This document shows, piece by piece, positions 34,000 to 45,130 of a DNA stretch of 64,000 bases; position 1 is the stretch's first letter, and each line of letters begins with the position of its first letter. Source of the stretch: Portulaca oleracea (taxonomy: Eukaryota; Streptophyta; Magnoliopsida; Caryophyllales; Portulacaceae); NCBI GenBank assembly GCA_029582165.1, contig CM055881.1, positions 23,107,594 to 23,171,593 of the forward strand. The letters run 5' to 3'. Both the position numbers and the translations under genes were made by a program. Under the pieces are notes generated by a model. That model made no database searches and was not told where the DNA came from. It worked only from the letters and a program-made list of their open reading frames with translations.

Positions 34000-34656
34000 T
34001 TAAACCCTAATATGAAAGAGGTGGTCAAGAAGGAAGTAGTAAAGTTGTTAGCTGCTGGGATCATCTTCCCCATCGCAAATAGCGAATGGGTAAGCCCAGT
34101 TCAGTGTGTACCTAAGAAGGGTAGGATAACTGTGATTGAGATTGAAAAGAATGAACTAGTTAGTACCCGAACCGTCACCGGTTGGAGGATGTGCATTGAT
34201 TACCTCCAATTAAATAAAGTAACAAAGAAAGACCATTTCCCTCTCCCCTTTATTGACCAGATGTTGGAGAGGTTGGCGACTCACTCATATTTTTGTTTTT
34301 TAGATGGGTACTCGGGTTTTTTTCAAATTCCAATCCACCCCGCGCATCAAGAGAAAACTACTTTCACTTGCCCGTATGGTACATTTGCTTATCGACGTAT
34401 GCCTTTTGGGTTGTGTAATGCACCGGGAACATTTCAACGTTGCATGATATCTATCTTTAGTGATTTCATTGAACAATGCATGGAAGTCTTTATGGATGAT
34501 TTTTGTGTCTATGGTAATACCTTTGATGATTGTCTGCTGAATTTGGAAAAAGTTTTAACCCTTTGTGAAGAAGTTGTCTTAGTGTTGAATTGGGAGAAAT
34601 GCCACTTCATGGTGGAAGAAGGTATTGTGTTGGGTCATTTGATTTCTTCGCGGGCA
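34000..34656 (+). pseudogene. Athila-like reverse transcriptase
   Basis: Motifs in order: KEVVKLLAAGIIFPIANSEW, WVSPVQCVPKKG, WRMCIDYLQLNKVTKKDHFP, FLDGYSGFFQIPI (motif A Asp), TFTCPYGTFAYRRMPFGLCN, and FMDDFCVYG, the catalytic Asp pair (34490). It copies element RNA into DNA. The catalytic residues are intact. The frame is offset from protease and RNase H: a one-base loss near 33989 at the front and another near 34657 (VLGHLISSR then wrong frame) disconnect it. Confidence 0.9.
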
Positions 34657-35756
34657 TCAAGGTAGACAAGGCTAAAGTTGATGTTATAAAGCGTCTATCA
34701 CCCCCGGTTTCCGTAAAGGGGGTGCATAGCTTCCTTGGCCATGCCGTTTTTTACCACCGGTTCGTCAAGGATTTTTCCAAAATCGCTCGACCTCTAACTG
34801 ATCTCTTGTGTAAGGATGCCTCATTCCTTTTTACTGATGAATGCCTTGAGTCCTTTTATAGGTTGAAGCAAGCCTTGATTTCCGCTCCGGTAGTTCAACC
34901 TCCGGATTGGACATTACCCTTCGAAATCATGGCGGATGCGAGCGATTTTGCCGTGGGAGCGTGCTTGGCCCAAACCATAGAGAAGAAGCCAAGAGTCATC
35001 TACTATGCAAGCCATGCGCTTGATAGTGCACAGAGAAATTACACGACCACGGAGAAGGAGATTTTGGCAATCATCTTTGCTCTCAACAAATTCCGGCAAT
35101 ACCTTATGTTCTCCAAGGTGGTGGTGTACACGGATCATGTTGCGATCAAATACTTGATGGGGAAGAAAGAAACGAAGCCGAGGCTTATCCGGTGGGTTTT
35201 TCTTATGCAAGAATTTGACTTGGAAATTCGCGACAAGGTCGGCACGAAGAATGTAGTGGTCGATCACCTATCGAGGATCCTTGTTGATTTGGAGGATACC
35301 CAACCGATCGCGGATTCTTTCCCGGATGAGCGACTCATGGCCATCAAGCATTCTAACCCGTGGTATGCCGACATCATAAACTACTTGTCCAGCGAGGTGA
35401 TTCCTCAAAATCTGACCCCTCATCAAAAGAAGAGGTTCTTTCACGATGTAAAACACTTCTTTTGGGATGATCCATTCCTATTCCGGTTGTGCAACGACGG
35501 GATGTACCGGAGATGTTTACCCGAGAGCGAGGTGAAATCTATTTTGACACATTGCCATAAGTTCCCGGTTGGAGGTCATGGTGGATCGCAAAAGACGGCA
35601 ACGAGGGTCTTACAAGCCGGCTATTGGTGGCGGACTCTCTTTCGCGATGCTCATCTTCACGTCAAGCAATGCGATAAATGCCAAAGGTCTGGCAATATTT
35701 CCCAGAAGAATGAAGCACCATTGAATTTCATCCTTGAGGTAGAGGTTTTCGATGTA
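34657..35756 (+). pseudogene. Athila-like RNase H and integrase zinc domain
   Basis: The RT thumb ([20 protein letters not shown]) leads to RNase H with the acidic residues in [38 protein letters not shown] and [16 protein letters not shown]. An integrase HHCC region follows: [12 protein letters not shown] and [10 protein letters not shown] (35550-35700). This stretch is a long uninterrupted frame. It ends at TAG 35757, just before the integrase core. Confidence 0.9.
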
Positions 35757-36647
35757 TAGGGGTTGGACTTCATGGGTCCCTTTCCATCATCAAGAGGTTT
35801 CCAATATATCTTAGTGGTGGTGGACTACGTTTCGAAATGGGTTGAAGTCATTCCTTGTGCGAAGTGCGATGGCAAATCTGTATCAAGATTTTTGAAGAAG
35901 ATTTTATTCCCAAGATTTGGCATTCCAAGGGTTATTATAAGTGACAACGGATCCCATTTTATCGAGAAGAAGTTTGAGTCTCTCCTAACGAAGTATGGCA
36001 TCAATCATAAGAGGGGACTCCCCTATCACCCCCAAACGCAAGGGCAAGTAGAGATCTCAAACCGTGCCATTAAGGAGATTTTGGAGAAGACGGTTGGCTC
36101 TTCACAAAAGGATTGGGCAGAGAAATTAGACGATGCCTTGTGGGCATACCGCACCGCCTTCAAAACGCTGATTGGGACTACTCCGTACCGTCTCGTTTAC
36201 GGGAAAGCATGTCACTTTCCCATAGAACTTGAGCATAAGACGATGTGGGCGATCAAGAAATTGAATCACGATCTCAAAGCGACCGGGGCGAGTCGTCTAT
36301 TTCAATTGGAGGAGCTTGAGGAGCTGTGACGTTATGCCTATGAAAATAATAGGATCTACAAAGAGAGAACAAAAGTATGGCATGATAAGAGATTGAACCG
36401 TCGCGAGTTTGTGGTGGGTGATAGAGTCTTTATCTTCAATTCGAGGCTCAAGCTATTTTCTAGGAAGTTGAGATTCAGGTGGTCTGGACCCTTTGAAATA
36501 GTAAGGATCCTTTCCACCGGTGTTGTTGAACTTAAGAATGAAAAGGGGGAATGTTTCAAAGTCAACTCATCAAAGATTAAACCATACATCTTAGGAGAGG
36601 AATATGCGGGGACGGTTGTGGTGTTCCTCGCCGACTTTGAAAGGTGA
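35757..36647 (+). pseudogene. Athila-like integrase core and C-terminus
   Basis: The DDE core has Asp in [20 protein letters not shown], Asp in [15 protein letters not shown] and Glu in [39 protein letters not shown] and [12 protein letters not shown] follow. It inserts the cDNA into the genome. The TAG at 35757 falls at a position usually Trp in this family, and TGA at 36327 stands where the reading otherwise continues RYAYENNRIYKERTKVWHD into the DNA-binding tail (FRWSGPFEIVRI...VNSSKIKPYI). Catalytic residues are intact. Confidence 0.9.
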
Positions 36648-37756
36648 AAGAGTGGATTAGGTCGAGCTAGGACCTAAAACAAGCACCCGGGAGAGGTATA
36701 AGTTACTTCCCCTACCTTTAGTGTTTTCCTTTTATTTTCTGCAATTTTATTTCTTTTGATTTTCGTTTTGTTTTTTTAAAGTTTGAAAAAAAAAGGAAAA
36801 AAAGATTGAGAAAGCTGAAAAAATTGAGGGTGAAAAGAAGAATTGTGAAGGAAGTGATACATGGTAGTTTTGAGTGTCGAAAGATGCCCTTGAAAGTTGT
36901 AGAGTGAGCAAGAAAAGAGGGTTGATAATGAGAGAGTAGAATTTTAGGACTTTACAATTTTTCCAAGTTTTTGAGTCTTGTAGGTGCAGGGGAGAGGCCG
37001 AAGGAGACCGCACCTACTGTGGACTTCACCGTAGCCACGGTCAAGCTATGGCAAGTTCTTCCTAATTTTGGCCCAAGCAGCTACACCGTACCTACGGTCG
37101 ATTTCACCGTAGCCACGGTCGCAGAACAGCAATTTTGTCCTAAAAGTCTGGCCGAGTGAGACCGTACCCACGGTCTCAGGAGACCGTACCTACGGTCTAT
37201 CGAACTACAACGAATTCTGTCGGGATTATATCCTTCTCTCCCTCATTTTCACTCATTTCTTTTCCTTCTCCCTCACTCGAAAAAACCTCCCTCTCACACT
37301 AAACCCTCATTCCCTTGCCCTAATTGCTCAATTCCTTCACAAATTCATCCTTTTCACTCACCATCTCTGCGATTTTTGAACCCTAACCACGCTGCATCCG
37401 TTTCCACCTCCATTTTCGAACTCTTCAAGTGGCAATTCTGGGTTTGTTTCGTTTAGTGGGCTTCGAAATTTGCTAAGAAACACCTCCAAGTTCTTCATTC
37501 AGGTATCTCTTGCATTTTGGTGCATCAAAGTTCATTTTTTCTTGTTGGTTTTGGTTGATTTTGTGCACAACTATTTGGGATTTTGTGAATATTCTGAGTT
37601 TGAGGCTTGCGTGTGCTAATTGGTTGAAGATTGGTTGTGAATTTGTGCTTGGAGTGTGGTTAGTGAAGTTTTTGGTTGTTGTTGGGTGAATTTGGGCATC
37701 GTGGTTGCTATTTGCAATTCTATTGTTGTTGTTGTTGCCCTTTTGCTGTTGTGTCC
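36648..37756 (+). other. Post-integrase leader region with quasi-palindromes
   Basis: Non-coding. It holds an A-rich stretch (36780-36835) and a dense cluster of ACCGTA-CC-TACGGT variants (37004-37197). A C/T-rich block at 37225-37350 looks like a plant 5' leader. A good donor-like AG/GTATCT follows at 37502, then T-rich DNA to an ATG at 37757. This resembles a promoter-leader-intron unit for the following ORF, but that is inference. Confidence 0.5.
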
Positions 37757-39128
37757 ATGGGTCGAGCCAAGCGTTCCCGAACTGAGCCAGAGTCAGAATC
37801 GACCCCTCCTCCGTCTACATCGAAAGAGCCTGATAAGGTCGTTACAAAGGTCAACCCGCCTCCTTGATTCAGTGTGACCCGAAGGTGAAGGTTACCTTTA
37901 GGGATGAAATGCACAAGGCGAGGTACGCACGGTTGAAGCAACGAAAAATTTGTGCTCCTGATTTGTATCATGAGGAAACAGCGCAGGATGTGTATTGCAA
38001 ACCAAGAATGGACTACTTCATTAAGGTCATGGATTGGGAAATCTTCCCCACCATCAACGAGCCTATTGTCGATCAGCCGGTGCTCGAATTTTTTAGTTCC
38101 CTAGTGGTTCGGGAGGATGGCACTTCTAATGCCACTTTTTCTTACATCGTTGCCAAGAAGAAGTAGAATGTACAGTTCAAGACCTTTACAACGCTCTCGG
38201 TCTTCCTTTGGATGGTATCTTCTATGATGAAAGCGTAAAATTTGATGAGTAAGAGGCTATGAGAGCTATCACCTGCTGGAGGAGACGATATCCCAAGATT
38301 CGGACTCGTAAACTACAAGTACATTGTCCAAGCAATTCAAAAGCCCGGGACTTTTACAATTTGAGTGTTCGCCACTTTCACCGCATCATTTCAAGCTCCG
38401 TCTTTGGCCGCGACACTGGACGGTCAAACATTCGCAAAGACGATCTCTTCATTCTCTACAACGCCATCCATGGTCGCCGTGTCAACACCGGCTCTTGTAT
38501 TCTTCACTGTCTTCGGGAGATAAGCCTTGAAACCCGAAACATGACCCTTGGCATGGGACACATTATTTGCCACTTCCTCAAGAAGCATGGTTTCGAGTCT
38601 TATCTTGCCAAGTGGACTCTGCAGTACTTCCCCGACCCCATTGATGGTGTTCGTTTGCGGAAAATAGAATTCTTGAAAAAGAATAAAACACAAACACTCT
38701 ACCGCCATGGATACAATTCCCATAGCGTCGTGATTCATTTGATTTACGATCATGCCGAAAAGCGAATAGATGTCTCCGATCGACGCAACTGGTCATGTGG
38801 CCAAGAGTTCGGGGATCGCTATGTGGTGGGTGGCCATTGGGAGCCCGAGGAGGGAGGTGAAGAAGAAGCTGAAGAAGTTGAGGAAGAGGAGCAAGAAAAA
38901 GAAGCGGGACCTAGCCAAGCCAATGATGCCACTTTAGGGCGCATTAGTGATCAACTCCAAGAGCTTCACGACGAATTTCAAGTGCAGCGAGAACTCATCC
39001 AAAACCAACAAAGCCTTATCGAGAATTTACAAGGTTTGCTTGAGGCCCAACAAGAGATTCTTGTTGGCATCAATCGCAGCTCCAACCCCGTCCTCCTCCA
39101 GGAAGATCCGCTTGAGGACTGTTTGTAA
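37757..39128 (+). pseudogene. Extra ORF after pol (env position), Athila-lineage protein of unknown role
   Basis: The start is MGRAKRSRTEPESESTPPPS (37757), a basic/Ser-Pro N-terminus. The frame shifts near 37860 to VTFRDEMHKARYARLKQRKI and MDWEIFPTINEPIVDQPVLE, shifts again near 38163, and has a TAA at 38250. It then stays open to 39128, with a folded-looking domain, an acidic run (EEAEEVEEEEQEKE) and a C-terminal heptad-like coiled coil (about 38940-39070). The middle resembles the plant transposon-protein domain seen in Athila-group ORFs. No membrane segment is visible, so a true envelope role is unsupported. Confidence 0.68.
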
Positions 39129-41321
39129 GCATTCCCGCCCCCACCCAATCTTTGTCATTGTTTATACATACTTTACTGTGTGAAATATAAGTGTGGGGGG
39201 ATGCTTCATCGGGGTTTGGATGCGAAGGCCTTGTGGTTTTGGTATGTTGGCGTCTCGGGTTCTTTTGGCTGTTTTGGTGTTGTTTCTAGGATGCTCGGGT
39301 TTGGTTTGTCTTAGTTGTCTTTTGATTGTAGTCGGGGTATTTTGGGTTGTATGATGATTGATCTTTTGGGCCAGGGATGATCTGTTTTGGATGTATTTTG
39401 GTTATGAATGGTCAATGGTTGGGAATGTAAGAAATGTTTGTTCAAGTGCAATGCAATGAATCGGGTCGTTTTGGTCAGTTTGTGTTGAGTTTCAACCTTA
39501 TTTCCCACCTCAATGAATGAGATTCGGGGATAAGGTATGTCATTGGCAGTGTGCATATTGTTTATAGTTTTTGTTTTCTTCCTTTTAGTTCCTTTTTGTT
39601 TAGAAGTTTAGTTAGTTAGTTAGTTTTTCTTTAATTTTGTTTTCAATCTCGCATGCGGATTTTTGTCATATATAAGTCGTCCTTTTGTTTTAATATCTTT
39701 GTGATTCACTTGAACGACGATTTCGGATCAAATCTTGAGCATTTATGTAGAGCTCCAGGTAATATCTTTCCACCTTACTCTTTCCTATATGAATTATCAT
39801 CATGATCTGTCGCATGTTTGTCTTTCTTTTGGGTGGCGAACCCCCTTGAGTGTTTGTGTTGGGATTATATTGTTGTTGGAGCCGTGTGGGCTCGAGTCGC
39901 CACCACTTTATCTGCTAGTTGTTCTTGTTTGTTTGTTTTTGTAGGTTCTCTACCCCTTTCATGTGACACCTTCCTACAATGAGGACATTGTGGCGTTTTA
40001 AGTGGGGGGGGGGGATATCTGCTTCAAGGGTAGATCACCTAGACTTTTGTTTTTTTTTTTGTTTTCCCAGTTTTTGCTTAAAATTTGAAAAATTTTGTGT
40101 AAAAGGAGAAAAAAGGGACTGAAAGCTTTAAAAGTTTTCTTTCAGTTTTCATTTTCGCTTTGTTTTACTTTGTTTCTTGGATCTCGTTGTCGAAATTGAG
40201 AAGTCGTTCTTAATCTTCTTTAAAAGAAACCGGTCTGAGCATTTTTCGACCCTATCTCGGGTATTAGTCATGACTTACCTTCTTAGATTTCCTTCATTAA
40301 AGTGTCTAGTGAGACCCCCGATTCCTTTCACGTTCTGGTTGAAACCGGGAGATTCTAGGGGTTAATGTCCGAGCTTGTTCTTTTTTCCCGTTTAGCGAAA
40401 GCAAAAGCAAAGTCAAAGTCAAAAACAAGAAAGCAAAAGCTACAATAACCGGATTAAGTGGGGCATGTCGCTGAATGACATCAACCACAATACACTTAGC
40501 CAACCTACACGGGCCCGGTATTAGCGGTACGGCGCTATTACCCCTTAAGCTCCTCCCATATCGAATTCTCGACGGAGGTGTGTATGGAAAAGCCTGTGTT
40601 GGGAGGGTAAACCCCATATTTGGGCCGTCCAATTCCCGAAAGTAAGGATAATACCAACTTTTAAAAAGAAAAAAAAAGAAAAAAGAAAAGAAAAAGCAAT
40701 TTCGTTGGTAAAACCAACCAAAAAGAAAAGAAAGTTTGTGCCTCTAAAGGTGTGGGGTCTATCCTTGCATCACCTACGGCCCTCACCAAGCCAAAGGCGA
40801 CCAAATGCGAGGAATGGCAACTTTTGCCTTGTTTGTTTCGTTGTTTTTGAGCTCGGACATGAGTCTTTGGAGTCTTTCGGATTCAGTTAGAACCCACTTG
40901 CACAATTGCACATGGGGTTTTGCTTGGCATGAGGTGTAGGCAGGTCGAAAATCTTTAAGATTGACTTTTATTTAAGTGGCTGCTTGTGAGATGCTCATAA
41001 CGGTTCCTTTTGGAGGCTTAATAACGTTTTCTTAATTAAGGTTGCAAGATCCTTTGAATCGAAGTTTTTGTTTCTCTTTCCTTTTGTTTTCTTCAGTTTC
41101 GTTTTCACTTTTCCTCTCTCCTTTTTCTCTGGCTTTTGTGGGTACAGTCGCTACAAACCCTCACGAGTCCATCTCATCCACCCGGGCTGCCGGGGGGTTC
41201 AAAGGGCTTGGTGCATATGCTAAATGCAGTCGTTTCTCTCCCACGAAAGAGGAGTTTGTGTTAGTCTAGGTAGTCTTTGTCTTGTTTTGCTCGGGACGAG
41301 AAAAAGTTTAAGTGTGGGGGG
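39129..41321 (+). other. Athila-like 3' non-coding region with repeated purine tracts
   Basis: No gene is supported. AAGTGTGGGGGGATGC at 39190, AAGTGGGGGGGGGGGATATC at 40001 and AAGTGTGGGGGG at 41310 are three copies of the same purine-tract type. Only the last abuts an LTR. ATGAGGACATTGTGGCGTTTT at 39979 precedes the second. A/G-rich tracts lie at 40660-40740. Confidence 0.6.
41304..41321 (+). other. Polypurine tract of the Athila-like element
   Basis: AAGTTTAAGTGTGGGGGG directly before the TG of the 3' LTR. Confidence 0.82.
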
Positions 41322-42948
41322 TGTTTAGACCCAATTTTGTGTCTAAATATCGCCTCAATCCTTAGGCTTTTGACTTGTTTCGTGGTTTAATTTAATAACT
41401 TTTAATACGTTTTTGGTTATTTTGTAGATTCTAGAGTTTTTACTCAAAACATGGAAAAAAAAAAGCCATTTTGTAGCTACTTTGGGAATCCCGCCTGTGT
41501 CATGGTCGAGACAAAGGCGAAAGAAACGGGAAGGCCGGACACATCAAGAGGATCAAAACTTAGACTATGCTGAATCAATGTGGTCGAGCCTGACCGTACC
41601 CATGGTGGGTGCAAGGCAGGACAAGGAGGTGAAGTGACCAAGCCTGACCGTACCCACGGTCTCGGGTGACCTCAGCTACAGTGGGTTCAAGACATGAGCA
41701 GCAGGTGAAGTGCCCGAGTGAGACCGTACCTACGGTCTCGGGAGACCGCACCTACGACGGTGCGAAGGAGAGAAGTTTCACCTGACCTAAATCGCCAGAC
41801 CTCACCCACGGTCATGTCACACCGCGCCTACGGTGCTGCGAAGAAGAGAGAAATTCGCAGGAGTTACGCAGGACCGTAGCCACGGTCTCATAGACCGTAC
41901 CTACGGCCCCCTGCAGATTCGCATTTTTCTGCTTAATGAAGTGACGAGTCTTGAGTAACTAACTTAGCTTGTGTATAGGGTTTTTAGGTCTTTGAGTTGA
42001 GGGGGGTAATTTGGAGAGAGATTAGACAGATTAGGGAGTTTAGAGAGGAATTTTTATCACATTTTAGCTTTCAATTAGAGTGACTCCTTAGTGATTAGTG
42101 AGAGTTTATACTTGGATTATTGATCTTGCATTGGATTTTACTAGATTTCTATTGAAGAATTGAAGACTTATTTTATTATTGGAGCACTGGATTCTTATTA
42201 TTATGGAGCATCTTCCTTTGGCATCAAATTAATGAGCATTTCTTAACTTTTACTCTCTTTAGTTCATCTAATTACTCTTTAATCTCTGTTTTTGTTATTA
42301 GATAACTTGGTGTTTGTTGATTGTTGCTATTGTTGCTTGGAATTTCTAGTTACTCTCTTTTTAAGCATGAATGAAGTTATTATTATGTTTAGCATGTTAG
42401 ATAACTTTTACTCTCTTTAGTTCATCTAATGAAGTTAATTTGTAATGGAATCAACTTCCCACTCCTATTCTTCCCTCAAGTGGGATGTATTTGGGGTACG
42501 AAAGATCCCGAATACATCCAACACTTGAGTTGGAAGGTTGGAATTGGGATAGTTAGCATTCTATTCACGAAAGTGAATAGGAGCTATCTAGAGAGTCTCG
42601 TTTCTTTAACCCTCCGGGTCCGTGGTAGGCTTGTAGGAAGTTAATCCGGATTATCCTTGAAAAAGGAAATCCGGTAGGTTTATTTTAACGGGACTGTCAC
42701 TTGATTCTACTATTTTGTTGCTCCCTAGTTGTGAAACCCTCTTCGTAATAACTGTTCGCGTCCCGAAATCTCCCGATACCCATTGTTCCCATTTGACTGA
42801 ACCATAGTTGTATTTTTTTCTGTTCGTCACCGCAAACTTCTTGCTATCATGCGATCTTAAACCTAACCTAGAGTTGATTAGTTCTAGCTAAGGCTCCTAG
42901 CTCCCTGAGAGAGAACGACAATACCGAGGTCTAACAAACCGCTAGACA
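41322..42948 (+). repeat. 3' LTR of the Athila-like element
   Basis: It starts TGTTTAGACCCAATTTTGTG directly after a G-rich purine tract and ends CCGCTAGACA, about 1627 bp. It keeps some quasi-palindromes that are mutated in the 5' LTR, for example the intact 20-bp GAGACCGTACCTACGGTCTC at 41720. Confidence 0.87.
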
Positions 42949-43261
42949 TTTTCTTCTTCCCAAGTCAAAATCTAGGAAAGTGAAGATGTAGCTCCTGAGC
43001 AAGAGCCTAAACTGTTCCCAAAAAAAAAAATTCATTTTCTGTTCATTTCAATTTCATCATTGTAATACTCCTGGCCCGCAAGAGAATAAACTGTGTACGA
43101 CTAATTAATAAATAAAATTTTCATTTCTCCTTATTTGAACTACGTTTGGCTTGATCCTTATGAGTGTTTCATTCTTAAGGTATGTAGGCGATTTGGGGTC
43201 AAGACCCAAATACAGTCATACACTAGGAAAAAAAAAATCAATCACATGCCACCAAATTTTG

Positions 43262-44250
43262 AACACTTTCAAGTCAACAAACTTTGAGGACTTACAAGTT
43301 ACTAAATTCAAGACTCACAAGTCCAAGTTCATAACTTTCAAATAAAAGACTCTCAAGTTGTACAAGTAGAGCTCACATATGACAAGTCTAAACCCAAAGC
43401 TTTCAAGTCACCAAAGTCAAAGACTCCCAAGTCGAAATTAAAGACTTTTATAAGTCAAGGACTCCCAAGTCAATCAAATAAAAGATTCTCAAGTCACCAG
43501 ATTCACCGACTTCCAAGTCAACGGAAATTAAAGACTTCCAAGTTAGCAAAAATTCAAGACTTTCAAATCAAGAAACTTCAAGACTCTTAAGTCACCAAGT
43601 CTCTTGACTCCCAAGTCAACAACAAGACAAAGACTTCCAAGTCAGTCCAACTCCCTCATCAACGAGCCTCATGACTCCCAAGTCGACAAAATGAAAGACT
43701 TCCAAGTCAATCAAATTCAAATCAACAAAATACAAGGACTCACAAGTTAAGATCACGACTTCCAAGTCAATAAAATTCGAGATTCCCATGTCAACAATGC
43801 ATACGACTCATACGTCAGCAAATCGAAAGACTTTTAAGTCAACAAACTTCCTGACTCCTAAGTCATCAAACCCACCGACTTCCAAGTCAGCAGATCAGCA
43901 AAAATTGAAGGCTTCCAAGTCAGTTAAGTTCAAGACTACCAAGTCATTAAAATCAAATTCTAATATGTAAAGAATTAATTACTTGTAGGCCATCCAAGAA
44001 AAGACTCCCAAGTCGCTCCCACACAAGATTCATGAGTTCACGACTCTCAAGTCAAAGCGCATGACTCATACGTCAATATAATTTTCTGACTCACAAGTTA
44101 ATAGGAATGCAGGATTCCCAAGTCAAGGCAAGCAAAGACTCTCAAGTCAATACAAGACTCTTAAGTCACTAAAGTCATAGGTCACACATGCAAGACTCCA
44201 AAGTCGACAAGATTAAAGACTTCTAAATTATCAAAATTGTGGGCTTTCAA
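43262..44250 (+). repeat. Degenerate ~24-bp tandem array, core GACTTCCAAGTC
   Basis: About 38 copies of GACT(C/T)(C/N)CAAGTC are separated by 8-20-nt variable, A/C-rich linkers. The most common period is 24 bp. The core is an inverted repeat, GACTT-CC-AAGTC in its best form. Confidence 0.85.
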
Positions 44251-44439
44251 GTTGCACTTTGACATGTTAGGATCCTCATGTAGGTGGTTTACTTAAAGTC
44301 AACACCATCAATGGAATACTCAGGTCGGTTGAGAACTTCCTTCAAGCATGCAGCGGGGGGCATCATAATCATGTCAGCCGACTTCCGCTCCAAGACGATG
44401 TCATCATCCTTCAAATCAGAGGCGGTGACTCCGTCGACC

Positions 44440-45130
44440 CAAACTGTACTGACGTTTTTGAGAGAGTTGTCTATGACAACTCTACGTCAGTAAGCTGAGG
44501 AGTGTTCCACTTGCGGCGAGGCACTGGCTCTGTCGAACCCAGGTTAGTTCTGAAAAGAGACACCTCAAAGATGTCTAATACATCATAACGTCCTTGAGGA
44601 GTAAACACGATGATGGCTCTGTCGACCCAGGTCAGTTCTGAAGAGAGACACCTGAAAGATGTCTAATACATCATAACGTCCCTGAGGAGTAAATGCGATG
44701 GCGGCTCTGTCGACCTAGGTCAGTTCTGAAAAGAGACAACTCAAAGATGTCTAATACATCAGAACGTCCCCGAGGAGTAAACACGATGACTGCTATGTCG
44801 ACCCAGGTCAGTTCTGAAAAGAGACAACTCAAATATGTCTAATACATCAGAACGTCCCTGAGGAGTAAATGCGATGGCGGCTCTATCGACCCAGACAGTC
44901 CTGAAGAGAGTAGTCTAGGACTACTCTACGTCAGTACGCTGAGGAGTAGTCCACGAAAGCAGATATGCCGACACCGTCGACCCAGACAGTCCTGAAGAGA
45001 GTAGTTTAGGACTACTCTATGTCAGTACGTTGAGGAGTATCTCAAGGAAGCGAGATGGCGACATTGTCGACCCAGACAGTCTTGAAGAAAATAGTCTAAG
45101 ACTATTCTACGTCAGCACGCTGAGGAGTAA
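44440..45130 (+). repeat. ~90-bp tandem array encoding stem-loops
   Basis: Eight units are anchored by CCCAG(G)...CAGT(T/C)CTGAA(G/A)AGAG and GAGGAGTA. Units one and six to eight carry 7-9-bp perfect or near-perfect stems with a 3-nt loop (44463-44483, 44907-44927, 44998-45018, 45090-45106). Units two to five carry a shorter AGACA/TGTCT pair. Unit one has an additional outer stem, TACTGACGT at 44447 with ACGTCAGTA at 44484. Confidence 0.82.

Larger units (their letters stand above)
25431..42948 (+). mobile_element. Athila-like Ty3 retrotransposon, full length, with a nested gag-only element
   Basis: Structure: 5' LTR 25431-27130, primer site, gag (split at 27905-31779 by a Copia-type insertion), protease, RT, RNase H, integrase, long 3' region with an extra ORF, purine tract, 3' LTR 41322-42948. 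The order protease-RT-RNase H-integrase is Ty3-type. The protease DLGAS and RT FMDD motifs and the TGGCGCC primer site point to the Athila/Tat branch. Stops and frameshifts are present in every gene. No matching 5-bp duplication was found at the ends, so one edge may be altered or my end call may be off by some bases. Confidence 0.87.

Noticed and set aside
34657..34657. RT to RNase H frame change as a programmed frameshift.
   Set aside because: No slippery site is seen, and other indels and stops in the same polyprotein show ordinary decay.
37757..39128. Envelope glycoprotein in the env position.
   Set aside because: No signal peptide or membrane span is visible; position alone is not enough.
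25431..42948. A 5-bp target duplication for the Athila-like element.
   Set aside because: AGGAG on the left does not match the sequence after either plausible right end, so none is claimed.
43262..44250. Regularly spaced 12-bp palindromic repeats with variable linkers look like a CRISPR array.
   Set aside because: Units are short and degenerate, linkers are only 8-20 nt, there are no cas genes, and the context is a plant retrotransposon.
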